This document shows positions 17,436 to 27,266 of a DNA stretch of 57,844 bases, one piece after another. The stretch is from Marinimicrobium hydrolyticum (GTDB lineage: Bacteria > Pseudomonadota > Gammaproteobacteria > Pseudomonadales > Cellvibrionaceae): contig NZ_JAVDDU010000014.1 in NCBI RefSeq assembly GCF_030848505.1, positions 1 to 57,844 of the forward strand. Direction: 5' to 3'. The notes beneath the pieces were generated by a model. That model ran no database searches. It saw only the letters and a list, made by a program, of their open reading frames with translations, and had not been told where the DNA came from. A program made the position numbers and the translations under genes. The number at the start of each line of letters is the position of its first letter. Within the stretch, counting starts at the first letter, position 1.

Positions 17436-18713
17436 TCAGTGGGGTGGCGCAATAACAATATTATTGTGCCCTTCCACCTTGGCCTTGTACATGGCCATAT
17501 CGGCTTGGTGCAGTAACTCGCTACTGTTGCCGTGTTGGCCATCGCACAGGGCTACACCCACGCTGGTATGAATTTGATAGGGTTTGCCGCCCACCTGAAA
17601 AGGCTCATGGAATAGCTCGACGATCTTCTGCCCGATGCGTTCAGCACTGGCTTGTGCGTGACCAAATTCCTCGCCCAAAAACTGAGAAATAATGACAAAT
17701 TCATCACCGCCAAAGCGAGCTATGGTATCGCTCTCGCGCAAATGGTGCCGTAACCGGTGCGCCACTTCCTTCAATAGCACATCGCCTTCCTCGTGGCCAT
17801 GGTTGTCGTTAATAGTTTTGAAATTATCCAGGTCGAGAAAAAATATGGCGCACGTCTCTTTATGGCGCGCGCAATTAATCAGCGCCTGGTTGAGACGGTC
17901 GCCTAACAACCGGCGGTTGGGTAGATGGGTTAAAGGATCATTGAAGGCCAAATGCCGAATCGCATCTTCGGCTTGTTTCCGATCGCCAATGTCACGTGTC
18001 GTGCCTTGGGCGCCATCGAACTCCCCTTCGGAGTTAAAAAAGACCCTTACCACCGCCTCTGCCCACAGAGTTTCGCCGCTCTTGTGGCGCTGTTGAAGTT
18101 CTACCGTTGTGTCCGCCCATCCTTGGTACTCGCCCCGTTTTGCCTCCGTCTCCATTTGCTGAAGGAGACTGTGCGCGAATTCAGCGGAATCTGGATGCAA
18201 TAAACAGGAAAGGTGTTTGCCTTGAAGTTCCTCGGGATCATAGCCGAGCATCCGTTTCACAGAAGCGCATATGTAAGTGATGCGGTGATCCTTATCCACA
18301 CGCCAAACCACATCTGTCATGTTTTCCGTGAGCAGCTCCAGCATGTGTTTTTGTTCGCGAGATTCTTGCAGTTGCTTTTGAAGCCGATCAAACAACAGTT
18401 GGTTGCGCACCAGAAGCATCAGAATAAGTGCTGAGACACTCAGCGCCAAAAGCAACGGTAGGCCACCGGCTTCGCTGGTAAGCGGAGCAGCGTGACTTAA
18501 CGTGGAAATAGTAGACAATAGGGTATAAAGGCCAATACTTCCAAGGCGCCGTACATGTGCAGTACGTCGCTTGCTGGATTGGCGAAAAATTTTTGAAGGT
18601 AACTTCGGTCTTGTTCCTTGGCCGCAGCGCATCGGCGGGTTCCCACCTCGTCGTATCGTTAAACTCCTTGCATACGTTACTTTGTCTGCCGTTTTCGCAT
18701 GACGCTTTGTCAT
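17436..18713 (-). CDS. Membrane PAS-GGDEF diguanylate cyclase
   Basis: The 425-residue form has a basic N-terminus, one or two hydrophobic segments (about residues 60-100), a PAS domain (about 120-250, with a PAC-like end RDIGDRKQAEDAIR) and a GGDEF domain (FGGDEF near 330). The RESD inhibitory site sits five residues before the motif, so an active, product-inhibited cyclase is expected. There is no EAL domain. The start is uncertain: an ATG 27 codons later has GAGGTGGGAA upstream and may be the true one. It makes c-di-GMP in response to an unknown signal. Confidence 0.88.
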   Translation of the reverse strand: MTKRHAKTADKVTYARSLTIRRGGNPPMRCGQGTRPKLPSKIFRQSSKRRTAHVRRLGSIGLYTLLSTISTLSHAAPLTSEAGGLPLLLALSVSALILMLLVRNQLLFDRLQKQLQESREQKHMLELLTENMTDVVWRVDKDHRITYICASVKRMLGYDPEELQGKHLSCLLHPDSAEFAHSLLQQMETEAKRGEYQGWADTTVELQQRHKSGETLWAEAVVRVFFNSEGEFDGAQGTTRDIGDRKQAEDAIRHLAFNDPLTHLPNRRLLGDRLNQALINCARHKETCAIFFLDLDNFKTINDNHGHEEGDVLLKEVAHRLRHHLRESDTIARFGGDEFVIISQFLGEEFGHAQASAERIGQKIVELFHEPFQVGGKPYQIHTSVGVALCDGQHGNSSELLHQADMAMYKAKVEGHNNIVIAPPH

Positions 18714-18743
18714 TCACCCAAAAATTCAGGGGAACCTCTAAGC

Positions 18744-19304
18744 CTACCGTATCTCTTCGAGATATGCATTCTTCAGCTTTACGTAATTGTTGGCTGAGTA
18801 GGTAAAAAATTTCCATTCGCTTTCTTTTAATGGTCGAACTTGTTTGCAGGGCGACCCCATATAAAGAAACCCGCTTTCCAAGCGCTTGCCGGGCGGCACT
18901 AACGAACCAGCGCCAATCACGACATCATCCTCGACCACCACGCCATCAAGCAGGGTTGAGCCAATGCCAACTAGAATGCGGTTGCCCAAAGTACAGCCGT
19001 GTAAATTTACCGAATGCCCGACCGTAACGTCGTCGCCAACGGCGAGCGGGTGACCGTGTGGGTTAAAGTCACTGGCGTGCGTTATGTGCAGCACTGAGCC
19101 ATCTTGTATACTAGTGCGAGCGCCTATGCGAATGGAGTGCATATCTCCGCGCACCACGGCCAGAGGCCAAATGGAAGAGTCATCACCGATCTCCACATCG
19201 CCGATGACTACAGCGGTCGCGTCCACGTAAACGCGTTCTCCCAGCTTGGGTATCTGGCCTTGATAAGCGCGGATACCGGCGGGAAGGGAAGTTTCTTTCT
19301 GCAT
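18744..19304 (-). CDS. Gamma-carbonic-anhydrase-like hexapeptide-repeat protein (YrdA type)
   Basis: The 186-residue protein has a left-handed beta-helix of hexapeptide repeats. It carries the family RGDMHSIRIGARTSIQDGSV segment and the metal-site histidines in HITHASD and GHSVNLHGC. YrdA/PaaY-type proteins bind zinc as trimers; some have weak carbonic anhydrase or thioesterase activity. The C-terminal helix YVKLKNAYLEEIR is as in family members. It is divergent from prlC. Confidence 0.9.
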   Translation of the reverse strand: MQKETSLPAGIRAYQGQIPKLGERVYVDATAVVIGDVEIGDDSSIWPLAVVRGDMHSIRIGARTSIQDGSVLHITHASDFNPHGHPLAVGDDVTVGHSVNLHGCTLGNRILVGIGSTLLDGVVVEDDVVIGAGSLVPPGKRLESGFLYMGSPCKQVRPLKESEWKFFTYSANNYVKLKNAYLEEIR

Positions 19305-19399
19305 AAAATGCCCCTCGTCAGTCAGGCGTGTATCATACAGTATCGACCGCGCACCTCACCAAGTGGGTTGCGCGAATGAATGGTTTATTGGAGTGCCTA

Positions 19400-21460
19400 A
19401 TGCCCAACCCTTTGCTGGAAAGTCACGAACTACCACCGTTTTCGGCCATTAAACCCGAACATGTTGAAGCGGCCGTCCGACAGCTGATCGCCGATAACCG
19501 GGCGTTTCGGAAAACCCTGCTGGACAACCTAAAGCGACCCGCATGGGAAACGTTGGTAGCCCCTCTAGAGGCTATGGACGATCGGCTTGAGCAGGTGTGG
19601 TCACCCGTAAGCCACTTGAACGCGGTCTGCAACAATGAGGCCTTACGAGAAGCTTACAACACCAGTGTTGCACTGATCACCGAGTACAGCACCGAAGTCG
19701 GGCAGGACAAACGCTTATACCAGGCGTATCAGGACTTGGCTAATAGCGACGAATACTCAACACTCAATCAGGCCCAGCGCCAGGCGGTGGACAACGCGTT
19801 ACGGGATTTTCGTTTGAGCGGCGTGACCCTGGAAGGAAAAGACAAAGAGCGTTACGGTGCCATCAAAAAACGACTCTCCGAATTATCCACCCAATTCTCC
19901 AACAATGTACTCGATGCCACGCAAGCCTGGCACAAGCATTTTACCGATACGGATGCATTGGACGGCTTGCCCGGTTCCGCCCTGGAGCAAGCAGCCGAAG
20001 CGGCCAAACTCAAAAATCTGAAGGGTTACGCCGTGACCTTGGATATTCCCTCCTTCTTAGCGGTAATGACGTACGCTAATGACCGGGAATTGCGGCAGGA
20101 AACCTACACGGCGTTCGTAACCCGAGCCTCTGCCGAAGCCAAAAAAGCCGACGGTAGCAGCGCCGCCGAGTGGGACAACACCGGCTTAATCAATGAAACC
20201 CTGGCATTGCGGCACGAATTGGCACAGCTCTTGGGATTCAAAAACTACGCGGAGCGTTCGCTGGCAACCAAGATGGCGGACACGTCGGAGCAGGTGTTGG
20301 ACTTTCTGAATGAGTTGGCGGACAAATCGAAGCCGCTCGCCGAGCGAGACATAGAACAACTGCGCCGCTTCGCCACCGAACAGGGGTGCGAGGACTTGCA
20401 AGCATGGGATGTGCCTTACTACAGCGAGAAGCTCCGCCAGCAAGACTACGCCCTATCACAGGAAGAGCTTCGGCCTTTTTTTCCCGCCGAGCGAGTCATT
20501 AGCGGTTTGTTTGAAGTGGTCAAACGACTGTACGACATCGAGATACTGCCGGTCGCCTCCTTCGATACTTGGCATCCGGACGTGCGGTTTTATCACATCT
20601 TTAAAGATGGCGAACATATTGCGAGTTTCTATTTTGATATCTTTGCCCGTGAAAACAAACGTGGTGGTGCTTGGATGGCGGACTGCCGGGTACGCCGCAA
20701 AACTGACGAAGGCGTGCAGCGGCCGGTGGCGTTTTTGACCTGCAACTTTACACCTCCGCTGGAAGATACACCGTCATTGTTAACCCACGATGAAGTGACC
20801 ACACTATTTCATGAGTTCGGTCACGGCCTGCACCACATGCTCACACAAATTGACGTGGCCAGCGTGAGCGGCATTAATGGTGTTGCCTGGGATGCCGTGG
20901 AGCTGCCGAGCCAGTTTTTGGAAAATTGGTGTTGGGAGCCAGAAGTGGTGCCGTTGATCTCTGGCCACTTCCAAAGCGGCGAACCTTTACCTCAGTCATT
21001 GTTGAGTAAACTGCTCGCGGCGAGGAATTTTCAATCCGGCATGCAAATGGTTCGTCAGTTGGAATTCTCTCTGTTCGACTTCCGCCTGCACGCGGAATAC
21101 AACCCGGATCAGCCCCGTGACCCACAGGATTTGCTCGATGAAATTCGCCGTCAGGTTTCGGTCGTCACGCCACCGGCATTCAATCGTTTTCAGAATAGCT
21201 TTACCCACATCTTTGCTGGCGGTTACGCGGCTGGTTACTACAGCTACAAGTGGGCCGAAGTACTTTCTGCGGATGCATTTTCACGGTTTGAAGAAGAGGG
21301 CATTTTCAATCGAGAAACCGGCGAAAGTTTCCAGCGAGAGATCCTTCAGCAAGGCGGTAGCCGGCCGCCCATGGAGCTGTTCATAAAATTCCGCGGCCGC
21401 GAGCCCAGTATAAAACCCCTGCTGCGCCACGCCGGCATCGAAACTTCTGAGGTAGCCTAA
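19400..21460 (+). CDS. Oligopeptidase A (M3 family)
   Basis: The 686-residue zinc metallopeptidase compares with about 680 residues in E. coli. The HEFGH motif lies at residues 471-475, with the third ligand downstream in AWDAVELPSQFLENW. PrlC degrades cytoplasmic peptides, including cleaved signal peptides. The ATG at 19400 has GGAG at a good distance (TTGGAGTGCCTA) and gives the family start. The stop codon overlaps the next start by one base (TAATG). Confidence 0.95.
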   Translation: MPNPLLESHELPPFSAIKPEHVEAAVRQLIADNRAFRKTLLDNLKRPAWETLVAPLEAMDDRLEQVWSPVSHLNAVCNNEALREAYNTSVALITEYSTEVGQDKRLYQAYQDLANSDEYSTLNQAQRQAVDNALRDFRLSGVTLEGKDKERYGAIKKRLSELSTQFSNNVLDATQAWHKHFTDTDALDGLPGSALEQAAEAAKLKNLKGYAVTLDIPSFLAVMTYANDRELRQETYTAFVTRASAEAKKADGSSAAEWDNTGLINETLALRHELAQLLGFKNYAERSLATKMADTSEQVLDFLNELADKSKPLAERDIEQLRRFATEQGCEDLQAWDVPYYSEKLRQQDYALSQEELRPFFPAERVISGLFEVVKRLYDIEILPVASFDTWHPDVRFYHIFKDGEHIASFYFDIFARENKRGGAWMADCRVRRKTDEGVQRPVAFLTCNFTPPLEDTPSLLTHDEVTTLFHEFGHGLHHMLTQIDVASVSGINGVAWDAVELPSQFLENWCWEPEVVPLISGHFQSGEPLPQSLLSKLLAARNFQSGMQMVRQLEFSLFDFRLHAEYNPDQPRDPQDLLDEIRRQVSVVTPPAFNRFQNSFTHIFAGGYAAGYYSYKWAEVLSADAFSRFEEEGIFNRETGESFQREILQQGGSRPPMELFIKFRGREPSIKPLLRHAGIETSEVA

Positions 21461-21699
21461 TGGCTTACAGCACAATCCCCCGGTTCGTCGCCGGGGCCGT
21501 ATGCCCTCGCTGTGCCGCGATGGACCGGATTCAGGTCTATCACCGCGACGGCAAAGACTACCGTGAATGCATCGAGTGTGGCTTTAAGCAGGAACTGCAC
21601 ATTCAGCCTCAGCTACGCGAACCGGATACGCGGGTAAACCGCACTCAAGAAGAGCGAGCTGAAGAGGAACAAGTGGTTAAAATTCTTAAGCCCGAGTAG
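21460..21699 (+). CDS. YheV-family zinc-ribbon protein
   Basis: The 79-residue protein begins with the family segment PRFVAGAVCPRC and continues to CIECGF, making two CxxC knuckles that should bind zinc. It ends in an acidic lysine-poor tail. YheV is coupled to prlC in many gammaproteobacteria, as here by a one-base overlap, but its role is not known. Confidence 0.9.
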   Translation: MAYSTIPRFVAGAVCPRCAAMDRIQVYHRDGKDYRECIECGFKQELHIQPQLREPDTRVNRTQEERAEEEQVVKILKPE

Positions 21700-21778
21700 C
21701 TCTGAGCGCTACCACCTTAAATGCTTCAGGCAGAGAAAGACCTTAGCGATTACTGTCGCTAACGCAAGGAACTCAACA

Positions 21779-22108
21779 ATGAAAGTGAAAGTGGCAATGC
21801 TACTGACTATGACCCTTTTGCTGTCTGGCTGCGGCACCTTTACCGCGCTAAGTAGCTCCGATAGGGAAATAGCGTCTGACTTAAATAGCAAGAGAACGCT
21901 TTGTAACTCGCTACCGAGAATGTATGGCGGTGTCTCGTACAATTTCTGCATTCTTCACTCTAGCGGCAGTGATGGTTACATTGATTTTGTGATGAATCTG
22001 TATCTATTGGATACATTCGCCAGTGCAGCATTGGACACTGTTGTTCTGCCGTACACGGCGGTTCAACAGATAAATCGCGGTAATGTCCCGCTACGAAGGC
22101 TGCCGTGA
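21779..22108 (+). CDS. YceK/YidQ-type lipoprotein (DUF1375)
   Basis: The 109-residue product has a lipoprotein signal ending LLSGCG and the family patterns MYGGVSYNFC and LDTFASAALDTVVLPYTA. These small lipoproteins are probably outer-membrane anchored; no function is established. It stands alone between prlC-yheV and the HD-GYP gene, followed by a weak hairpin (GCCGTGA/TCACGGC). Confidence 0.82.
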   Translation: MKVKVAMLLTMTLLLSGCGTFTALSSSDREIASDLNSKRTLCNSLPRMYGGVSYNFCILHSSGSDGYIDFVMNLYLLDTFASAALDTVVLPYTAVQQINRGNVPLRRLP

Positions 22109-22204
22109 ATGGTTTTGAGTAACAGTCACGGCGACAGGTTTAATGCAGAGGCCGCCGAAGTCGACTAGGCTTAAGAGACCACTAACATCTACCTGTAGGC
22201 CGCG

Positions 22205-23617
22205 ATGACTGCCATTAAACTTTCCGAACTCATTAGCTCTCTCAGCTATGCGCTGGATATCACCGAAGGTCAGCCGGAGGGGCATTGCATCCGTTGTTGC
22301 TGGATTGGGATGAATATCGGCCAGCAGTTGGCTCTGCCCGATGAGGCGTTGTGGGAGCTGTACTACGTATTGCTGCTGAAAGACCTGGGCTGCAGCAGCA
22401 ACGCCTCCCGTATTTGCGAGCTTTATCTCACTGACGACCTGAGCTTTAAGCGGGATTTCAAATGGGTGGACGGCAGTTTGCCGCAAGTCCTGCGTTTTTT
22501 GCTGCGCCACACAGGTACAGAGTCGGGCTTGGCGACGCGGTTCAAAGCGATTACAGACATCGTCAAGAACGGCGATGCTATTGCGCAGGAAATGATTGAG
22601 ACCCGCTGTACGCGGGGGGCGGAGATAGCCCGGCAACTCCGTTTCGGGGAGAGCGTTGCCGCTGGAATTCACTCGCTTGACGAGCATTGGAGTGGAGAGG
22701 GTCGTCCAGAGGGCCTGAGGGGCGACACGATTCCCCTATACGCCCGCATCGCATTGCTGTCCCAGGTCATTGATGTCATCCAGCATGCGGCGGGCTCTAA
22801 AGAGGCATTGTCAGAGGTGGCGAAGCGCTCGGGCTCTTGGTTTGATCCGGAGCTGGTGCGCGCGTTCCAAGTGGTCGCTAGCGACTCGGCCTTCTGGGAA
22901 ACCCTTGCAGATCCGCACATTAGTGAGCGCGTGCTCGAGTTGGAGCCGGGTTGCGTCGAAACTGTGCTGGATGACGACTTCTTTGACGATATTGCCGAGG
23001 CGTTCGGCATGGTCATTGACGCTAAGAGCCCCTATACAGCCGGGCATAGCGCCCGAGTTGGTCTTTACACTGTCTTGCTCGCCGAGGATCTGGGCATCGG
23101 CGACGCCCGCCGCCGCTGGCTAAAACGGGGCGCCCTGCTGCATGATGTCGGCAAGCTGGGTGTCAGTAATCGCATTCTCGATAAGCCTGGCAAGCTTACC
23201 GAAGCCGAATACGAAGCCGTGAAAATGCATTCGGTGTACACCGGTAAAATTCTCAGCCGCGTGCGCGCCTTCGGCGAACTGGCGGATGTTTCCAGTGCCC
23301 ACCACGAACGCCTGGATGGCAAAGGCTATCCGCTGCAACTAAGCGCAGAGGAGATTACGCTGGAAACCCGAATCATCACCACCGCCGATATCTTTGATGC
23401 GATCACCGCATCGCGGCCCTATCGCGCCGCTGTCCCGGTTCAGGAAACCTTGAGTATCATGCAAAAGGCGGTCGGCACGGCTATAGACCCAAATTGCTTC
23501 GCGAGTTTGAAGAGCCTGATAGAGCAGCACCCTGAATTCTTCACAGATTTGGAGGCGCAGGGTGTCGACAATAACAACGGCGAAAAAGCCGCCTCCGCTC
23601 CTGCCAGTGTTGGATAG
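22205..23617 (+). CDS. HD-GYP c-di-GMP phosphodiesterase-like protein
   Basis: The 470-residue protein has an N-terminal degenerate HD-like region (about residues 1-230) and a C-terminal HD-GYP domain. It carries AGHSARVG, HDVGK (near residue 312) and HHERLDGKGYP (near 365), all key residues in place. HD-GYP enzymes hydrolyse c-di-GMP to GMP at a di- or tri-iron site. There is no receiver or membrane segment, so the input is unclear. It is the third c-di-GMP protein in this part of the window. Confidence 0.92.
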   Translation: MTAIKLSELISSLSYALDITEGQPEGHCIRCCWIGMNIGQQLALPDEALWELYYVLLLKDLGCSSNASRICELYLTDDLSFKRDFKWVDGSLPQVLRFLLRHTGTESGLATRFKAITDIVKNGDAIAQEMIETRCTRGAEIARQLRFGESVAAGIHSLDEHWSGEGRPEGLRGDTIPLYARIALLSQVIDVIQHAAGSKEALSEVAKRSGSWFDPELVRAFQVVASDSAFWETLADPHISERVLELEPGCVETVLDDDFFDDIAEAFGMVIDAKSPYTAGHSARVGLYTVLLAEDLGIGDARRRWLKRGALLHDVGKLGVSNRILDKPGKLTEAEYEAVKMHSVYTGKILSRVRAFGELADVSSAHHERLDGKGYPLQLSAEEITLETRIITTADIFDAITASRPYRAAVPVQETLSIMQKAVGTAIDPNCFASLKSLIEQHPEFFTDLEAQGVDNNNGEKAASAPASVG

Positions 23618-23765
23618 AAGGACGCGCTAACGGTAGGTCGGCCATTGCCGTTTTCTTGCCTTCATTCGGCAGCATGTACAGATTAAGTTATTCGGTCAGC
23701 CGTTGCCCCCTCTTCGGCTTGTCGGGTAAGCTCGGTGCTCATTTGAGACGAGACCGAGGTGGTGT

Positions 23766-25100
23766 GTGTCCCAATCTTCCGAACCGTTTGTCGCCCAATC
23801 GCGTAAGCAATGGAGTTCCGAGCCAGCGTTTGTATTCTCAATGGCCGCGGCAGCCGTGGGGCTCGGCAATCTCTGGCGCTTCCCTTACATGGTGGGGGAA
23901 AACGGCGGCGGCGCTTTTGTGGTGGCTTATCTGCTGGCGCTGCTGGTGGTGGTGTTTCCCATCATGGTGCTGGAAGTCTCAGCCGGGCGCCTCTCCCAAG
24001 GCAACACAGTACAAACCTACCGGCAGGTCAACAAATTTGGCACCGTATATGGCTGGTTTGTTGTTGCCATAACCACAGCCATTACCAGTTACTATTTGGT
24101 GATCACCGGTTGGACGCTGGGCTATGCGGTGGATGCCGTGCGGGGGGATCTGCGTCACTTTGACGACTACTCCGCCGGCTACAACTCCCTTTGGTATTTT
24201 CTTGTCGTCACGGTGCTCGCCTGCTTGGTGTTGATTAAGGGCATCAGTGCCATAGAGACAGTTTCCAAAATTCTGATGCCCGTGTTGGTGTTGGTCATCA
24301 TCGGTCTGGTAATCACCGCCAGCCAGACCCCAGGCTGGAGTGACACCAAGGCGTTTTTCTTCGACGTGGATTGGTCACGCCTGAGCGACACCCGCCTCTG
24401 GGCCTTCGCCTTTGGGCAAGCGTTTTACACCCTGGCCATCGGGCAGGGGTATCTGGTCACCTACGGCAGTTTTATTCCGCGGAAGACTCACGTGCCCCGA
24501 GCCTGCATGATCGTAGCTGGTACAGAAACCTGTATCGCCCTGCTCGCTGGCTGGATGATTTTCCCGTTTGTGTTCAGTTATGGCATGGAGCCGGCTGAGG
24601 GCAGCCAACTGGCTTTTGTTACCTTGCCGCGCGTGTTCCAGGAGCTTACTGGCGGCGCCTATCTGGCGGTGATATTCTTTGGCCTCTTTTTCGCCGCGGC
24701 CTTCAGTTCCTGCTTGGCCGGATTAAAGGTCTTGATCGCCGCTGTGGCTGAAGAGCTAAAGGTCAGCAATACTGCCGCCGTGCTGTCAGTGACCGGGCTA
24801 ATGCTGGTGTTGGGCACCGCCTCGGCACTGAGCTTTACCCCGCTGAACTGGAGCATCGGCGGTGATCCAGTGCTGGACGTTATCGATCGCGTGGCCGGCG
24901 GCAATGTGATTATTTTCTCTGGGGTAGTCGGCGCGGCACTGTTTTGCTGGTTTATCCCGGCGCAGCGGATTCGCTCGGTGCTGGGTACCGGCAACCCCTG
25001 GTGGGAATGGCGCATCTATCTGGTGGGTCGCTTCCTGCCACTGCTGATCCTCGCCTGGCTAATGGTGACTTGGGGTGTCTCGCTGATTCGCGGCGGGTAA
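23766..25100 (+). CDS. Sodium-dependent neurotransmitter-symporter-family transporter
   Basis: The 444-residue membrane protein has the NSS signature in its first helix, GLGNLWRFPYMVGENGGGAF (about residues 32-51), and about eleven helices. NSS carriers import amino acids or related solutes with Na+; the short bacterial type without a twelfth helix (like MhsT or Tyt1) fits. The start is GTG, with GAGGTG upstream. It lies alone, so the substrate cannot be inferred. Confidence 0.93.
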   Translation: MSQSSEPFVAQSRKQWSSEPAFVFSMAAAAVGLGNLWRFPYMVGENGGGAFVVAYLLALLVVVFPIMVLEVSAGRLSQGNTVQTYRQVNKFGTVYGWFVVAITTAITSYYLVITGWTLGYAVDAVRGDLRHFDDYSAGYNSLWYFLVVTVLACLVLIKGISAIETVSKILMPVLVLVIIGLVITASQTPGWSDTKAFFFDVDWSRLSDTRLWAFAFGQAFYTLAIGQGYLVTYGSFIPRKTHVPRACMIVAGTETCIALLAGWMIFPFVFSYGMEPAEGSQLAFVTLPRVFQELTGGAYLAVIFFGLFFAAAFSSCLAGLKVLIAAVAEELKVSNTAAVLSVTGLMLVLGTASALSFTPLNWSIGGDPVLDVIDRVAGGNVIIFSGVVGAALFCWFIPAQRIRSVLGTGNPWWEWRIYLVGRFLPLLILAWLMVTWGVSLIRGG

Positions 25101-25147
25101 CGGCGATGACTCGCTTTTAGGGGCGTGTTTTATACAACGGGCTATGT

Positions 25148-25465
25148 ATGGAAAAGAACTACAGTGTTCGGCACCTTGGACTGTTCTCTCGACCACTATT
25201 GAAGGTGGAGGAGGGTGGCTTTCATTATAAAGGCCGCTTCTATACATACAGAGACGTAGAGGCCGTGAATGTCACCGGGGGATTGGGCCAGCCGCAGAGG
25301 CTGAGCGTTCGACTCAAGGGACGAAAACTAATACTCGTCCACGCAGGAGCGCTTGAGCTAAACGGCAAGAAAGCAAAGACCGGCTTTTTCTCCGGAAATA
25401 ACCAAGTATTTGAAGACCTAAAAAATTACTTCTTGGAGCTAAAGCAACAAAATATCGCCATCTGA
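25148..25465 (+). CDS. Conserved-looking small protein of unknown function
   Basis: The 105-residue basic protein has no signal peptide. Its alternating strands and C-terminal helix (FEDLKNYFLELKQQ) resemble a PH-like or bacterial PH fold, but I see no named motif. Codon use and a sensible ATG suggest a real gene. It opens the run of small plus-strand accessory genes. Confidence 0.55.
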   Translation: MEKNYSVRHLGLFSRPLLKVEEGGFHYKGRFYTYRDVEAVNVTGGLGQPQRLSVRLKGRKLILVHAGALELNGKKAKTGFFSGNNQVFEDLKNYFLELKQQNIAI

Positions 25466-25510
25466 AGTCACCAGTGAACCGTGCCTCACCCCAATAAAAA
25501 GTAAAACGCA

Positions 25511-25960
25511 ATGTTGACTGAAAAAATCAAGAACTCGATCAGCGAGAGCATTCTGTGTTGGCTCGCGACGTCAAGCCCCGATGGGGAGCCGAATTGCTCG
25601 CCAAAAGAAGTCTTTACCTATCGAGGTGACAATGAGCTGATCATCGCGGATATCGCTTCTCCAGGAAGCGTAGAGAACATTCAATTGAATCCGCGTGTGT
25701 GCGTAAGTTTTGTCCATGTATTTAAGCAAACGGGCTTCAAGCTCAAGGGTAACGCTGAGTACATTTCCAAGGACGAGAAACAGTACGACGAATTGTTTGC
25801 CTTAATAGAACCTATAGTCGGTACGATTTTCCCGGTCAAGGGCATCATTGTCGTGGATGTTAAGTCATGCCAGCCCATAATTGCGCCTGCCTATTTCTTG
25901 GTCGACGGCACTACCGAAGAAAGCCAAATACAAAGCGCAAAAAGAACCTATGGAGTATAA
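25511..25960 (+). CDS. Pyridoxamine 5'-phosphate oxidase family flavin split-barrel protein
   Basis: The 149-residue protein has the split-barrel start ILCWLATSSPDGEPNCSPKEVF and the strand IIADIASPGSVENIQLNPRVCVSF. This family binds FMN or F420 and includes PNPOx-like reductases of unknown substrate. It is the first of three flavin split-barrel proteins in this accessory region. Confidence 0.85.
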   Translation: MLTEKIKNSISESILCWLATSSPDGEPNCSPKEVFTYRGDNELIIADIASPGSVENIQLNPRVCVSFVHVFKQTGFKLKGNAEYISKDEKQYDELFALIEPIVGTIFPVKGIIVVDVKSCQPIIAPAYFLVDGTTEESQIQSAKRTYGV

Positions 25961-26037
25961 GGTGGCTAAGGCCACGATGGGTGGAGGATGTAGCCATCAA
26001 GCTATCAAGTCAAACTATTTGAATAGAGGTTATTCCA

Positions 26038-26538
26038 TTGATTACGGAAATAGGATTTCCCGGCGGAACAGAGATCAATGGTAGGGAGCGTGGCTCGTTC
26101 TATCGTGATTCTTATAGCGTTACCGTTGGCAAGAAGGGACTGGGAGCGCGACAGGTTTATCACGGAATATTTGGCTATCTTTCTATGCCGGTTCAGGTGG
26201 CACTCAGAGTCCGAAATTCGGTGGCGAAGTTAGTAGGATTCGCTGCCACCAATACAACAATGAGTGCACTGTCCATGGAAGAAGTTCAGCCAGGTAAGCG
26301 TGCGGGCTTTCTAACTATCGAGGCGGCCTCTGATTCAGAGGTGGTCTGTGGAGCGTATGAGAAAAACATGGATATGTGGATTTCCGTTCTCAAACTTTCT
26401 GAGCAGGACTTCGCCATCTCGACGCTTGTCAACTTAAAGACTAGATCGGGAAAAATATACATGGCGATCATAAAGCCCTTTCATAAGGTGGTGGCAAAGT
26501 ATTCAATACGCCAATCGTTAAAAGCAGGGCGCATATAA
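26038..26538 (+). CDS. DUF2867-family protein
   Basis: The 166-residue product has the DUF2867 pattern: GSFYRDSYSV near the start, then FGYLSMPVQVALRVRNSVAKLVGF and a C-terminal IIKPFHKVVAKYSIRQSL. The function is unknown; the family is often linked to SDR enzymes, but none is adjacent here. An in-frame stop lies six codons before the TTG at 26038, and AGAGG sits eight bases before it, so TTG is the probable start codon. Confidence 0.75.
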   Translation: MITEIGFPGGTEINGRERGSFYRDSYSVTVGKKGLGARQVYHGIFGYLSMPVQVALRVRNSVAKLVGFAATNTTMSALSMEEVQPGKRAGFLTIEAASDSEVVCGAYEKNMDMWISVLKLSEQDFAISTLVNLKTRSGKIYMAIIKPFHKVVAKYSIRQSLKAGRI

Positions 26539-26565
26539 TTCGTCAACTGGTTTCCGGAGAACGGC

Positions 26566-27150
26566 ATGAATGTCGGAATTTATATCTACGACCAAGCTGA
26601 GGTGCTCGATTTCGCCGGTCCGTTCGAGGTGTTCAGCACCGCATCGCGAGTAGCTGATGGTGAAGCGCCCTTTAATGCCTTTCTTGTTGCAGAGAATGAA
26701 GGGCCGGTGGTAGCAAGAGCAGGCTTTAAGGTTGCGCCCCACTGTACGTTCAAAAATCATCCGTCGTTCGACGTGTTGATCATCGTCGGAGGCGTGCACA
26801 CAGGCGAGTTGGCCAAGCCCAACGTTATGGAATGGATCGCCAGTCAAGCGGCGAAGGCTACCGTTGTTGCGACCGTGTGTACCGGTATCTTTTTGTTGGC
26901 GAAGGCGTGCCCGCAACTTACGGGTAAGGTAACTACCCATTGGGAAGATATTGATGATCTGCGTTCGATGTTCAGTCACCTGGATGTGGTTGAAGGCGTT
27001 CGCTGGGTGGACGAAGGGAAAGTGGTTAGCTCGGGCGGAATCTCTTCCGGTATCGATATGTGCTTACACTTAGTGGCCAAACTGCACAGCACTGATTTGG
27101 CGGACAAAACGGCCAGGCAAATGGAATACGTTTGGACTAAGAGCAAGTAA
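26566..27150 (+). CDS. DJ-1/PfpI-family protein
   Basis: The 194-residue protein has the DJ-1/PfpI fold with the nucleophile elbow VATVCTGIFLLA (Cys near residue 105) and a glutamate early in the chain (QAEVLDFAGPFEVF). It resembles the isonitrile-hydratase/ThiJ-like group rather than a chaperone or protease with proven activity. It lacks the AraC domain found in its larger relative near 47 kb. It follows the DUF2867 gene closely on the same strand. Confidence 0.87.
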   Translation: MNVGIYIYDQAEVLDFAGPFEVFSTASRVADGEAPFNAFLVAENEGPVVARAGFKVAPHCTFKNHPSFDVLIIVGGVHTGELAKPNVMEWIASQAAKATVVATVCTGIFLLAKACPQLTGKVTTHWEDIDDLRSMFSHLDVVEGVRWVDEGKVVSSGGISSGIDMCLHLVAKLHSTDLADKTARQMEYVWTKSK

Positions 27151-27266
27151 ACGGTCGTCGCGACGGAAATCAGCGTTACATCCTGTTGTCATCCGCCTTC
27201 TTGGGTATTGCTATTCCAACGCCCTGTCTTACACTGTCATCAAATTTCTCAACGGTTTTGTGGCGT

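Noticed and set aside
22102-22132. Possible terminator after the YceK-like gene (GCCGTGA/TCACGGC)
   Set aside because: Only seven base pairs with a 17-base loop and no T-run; too weak to call.
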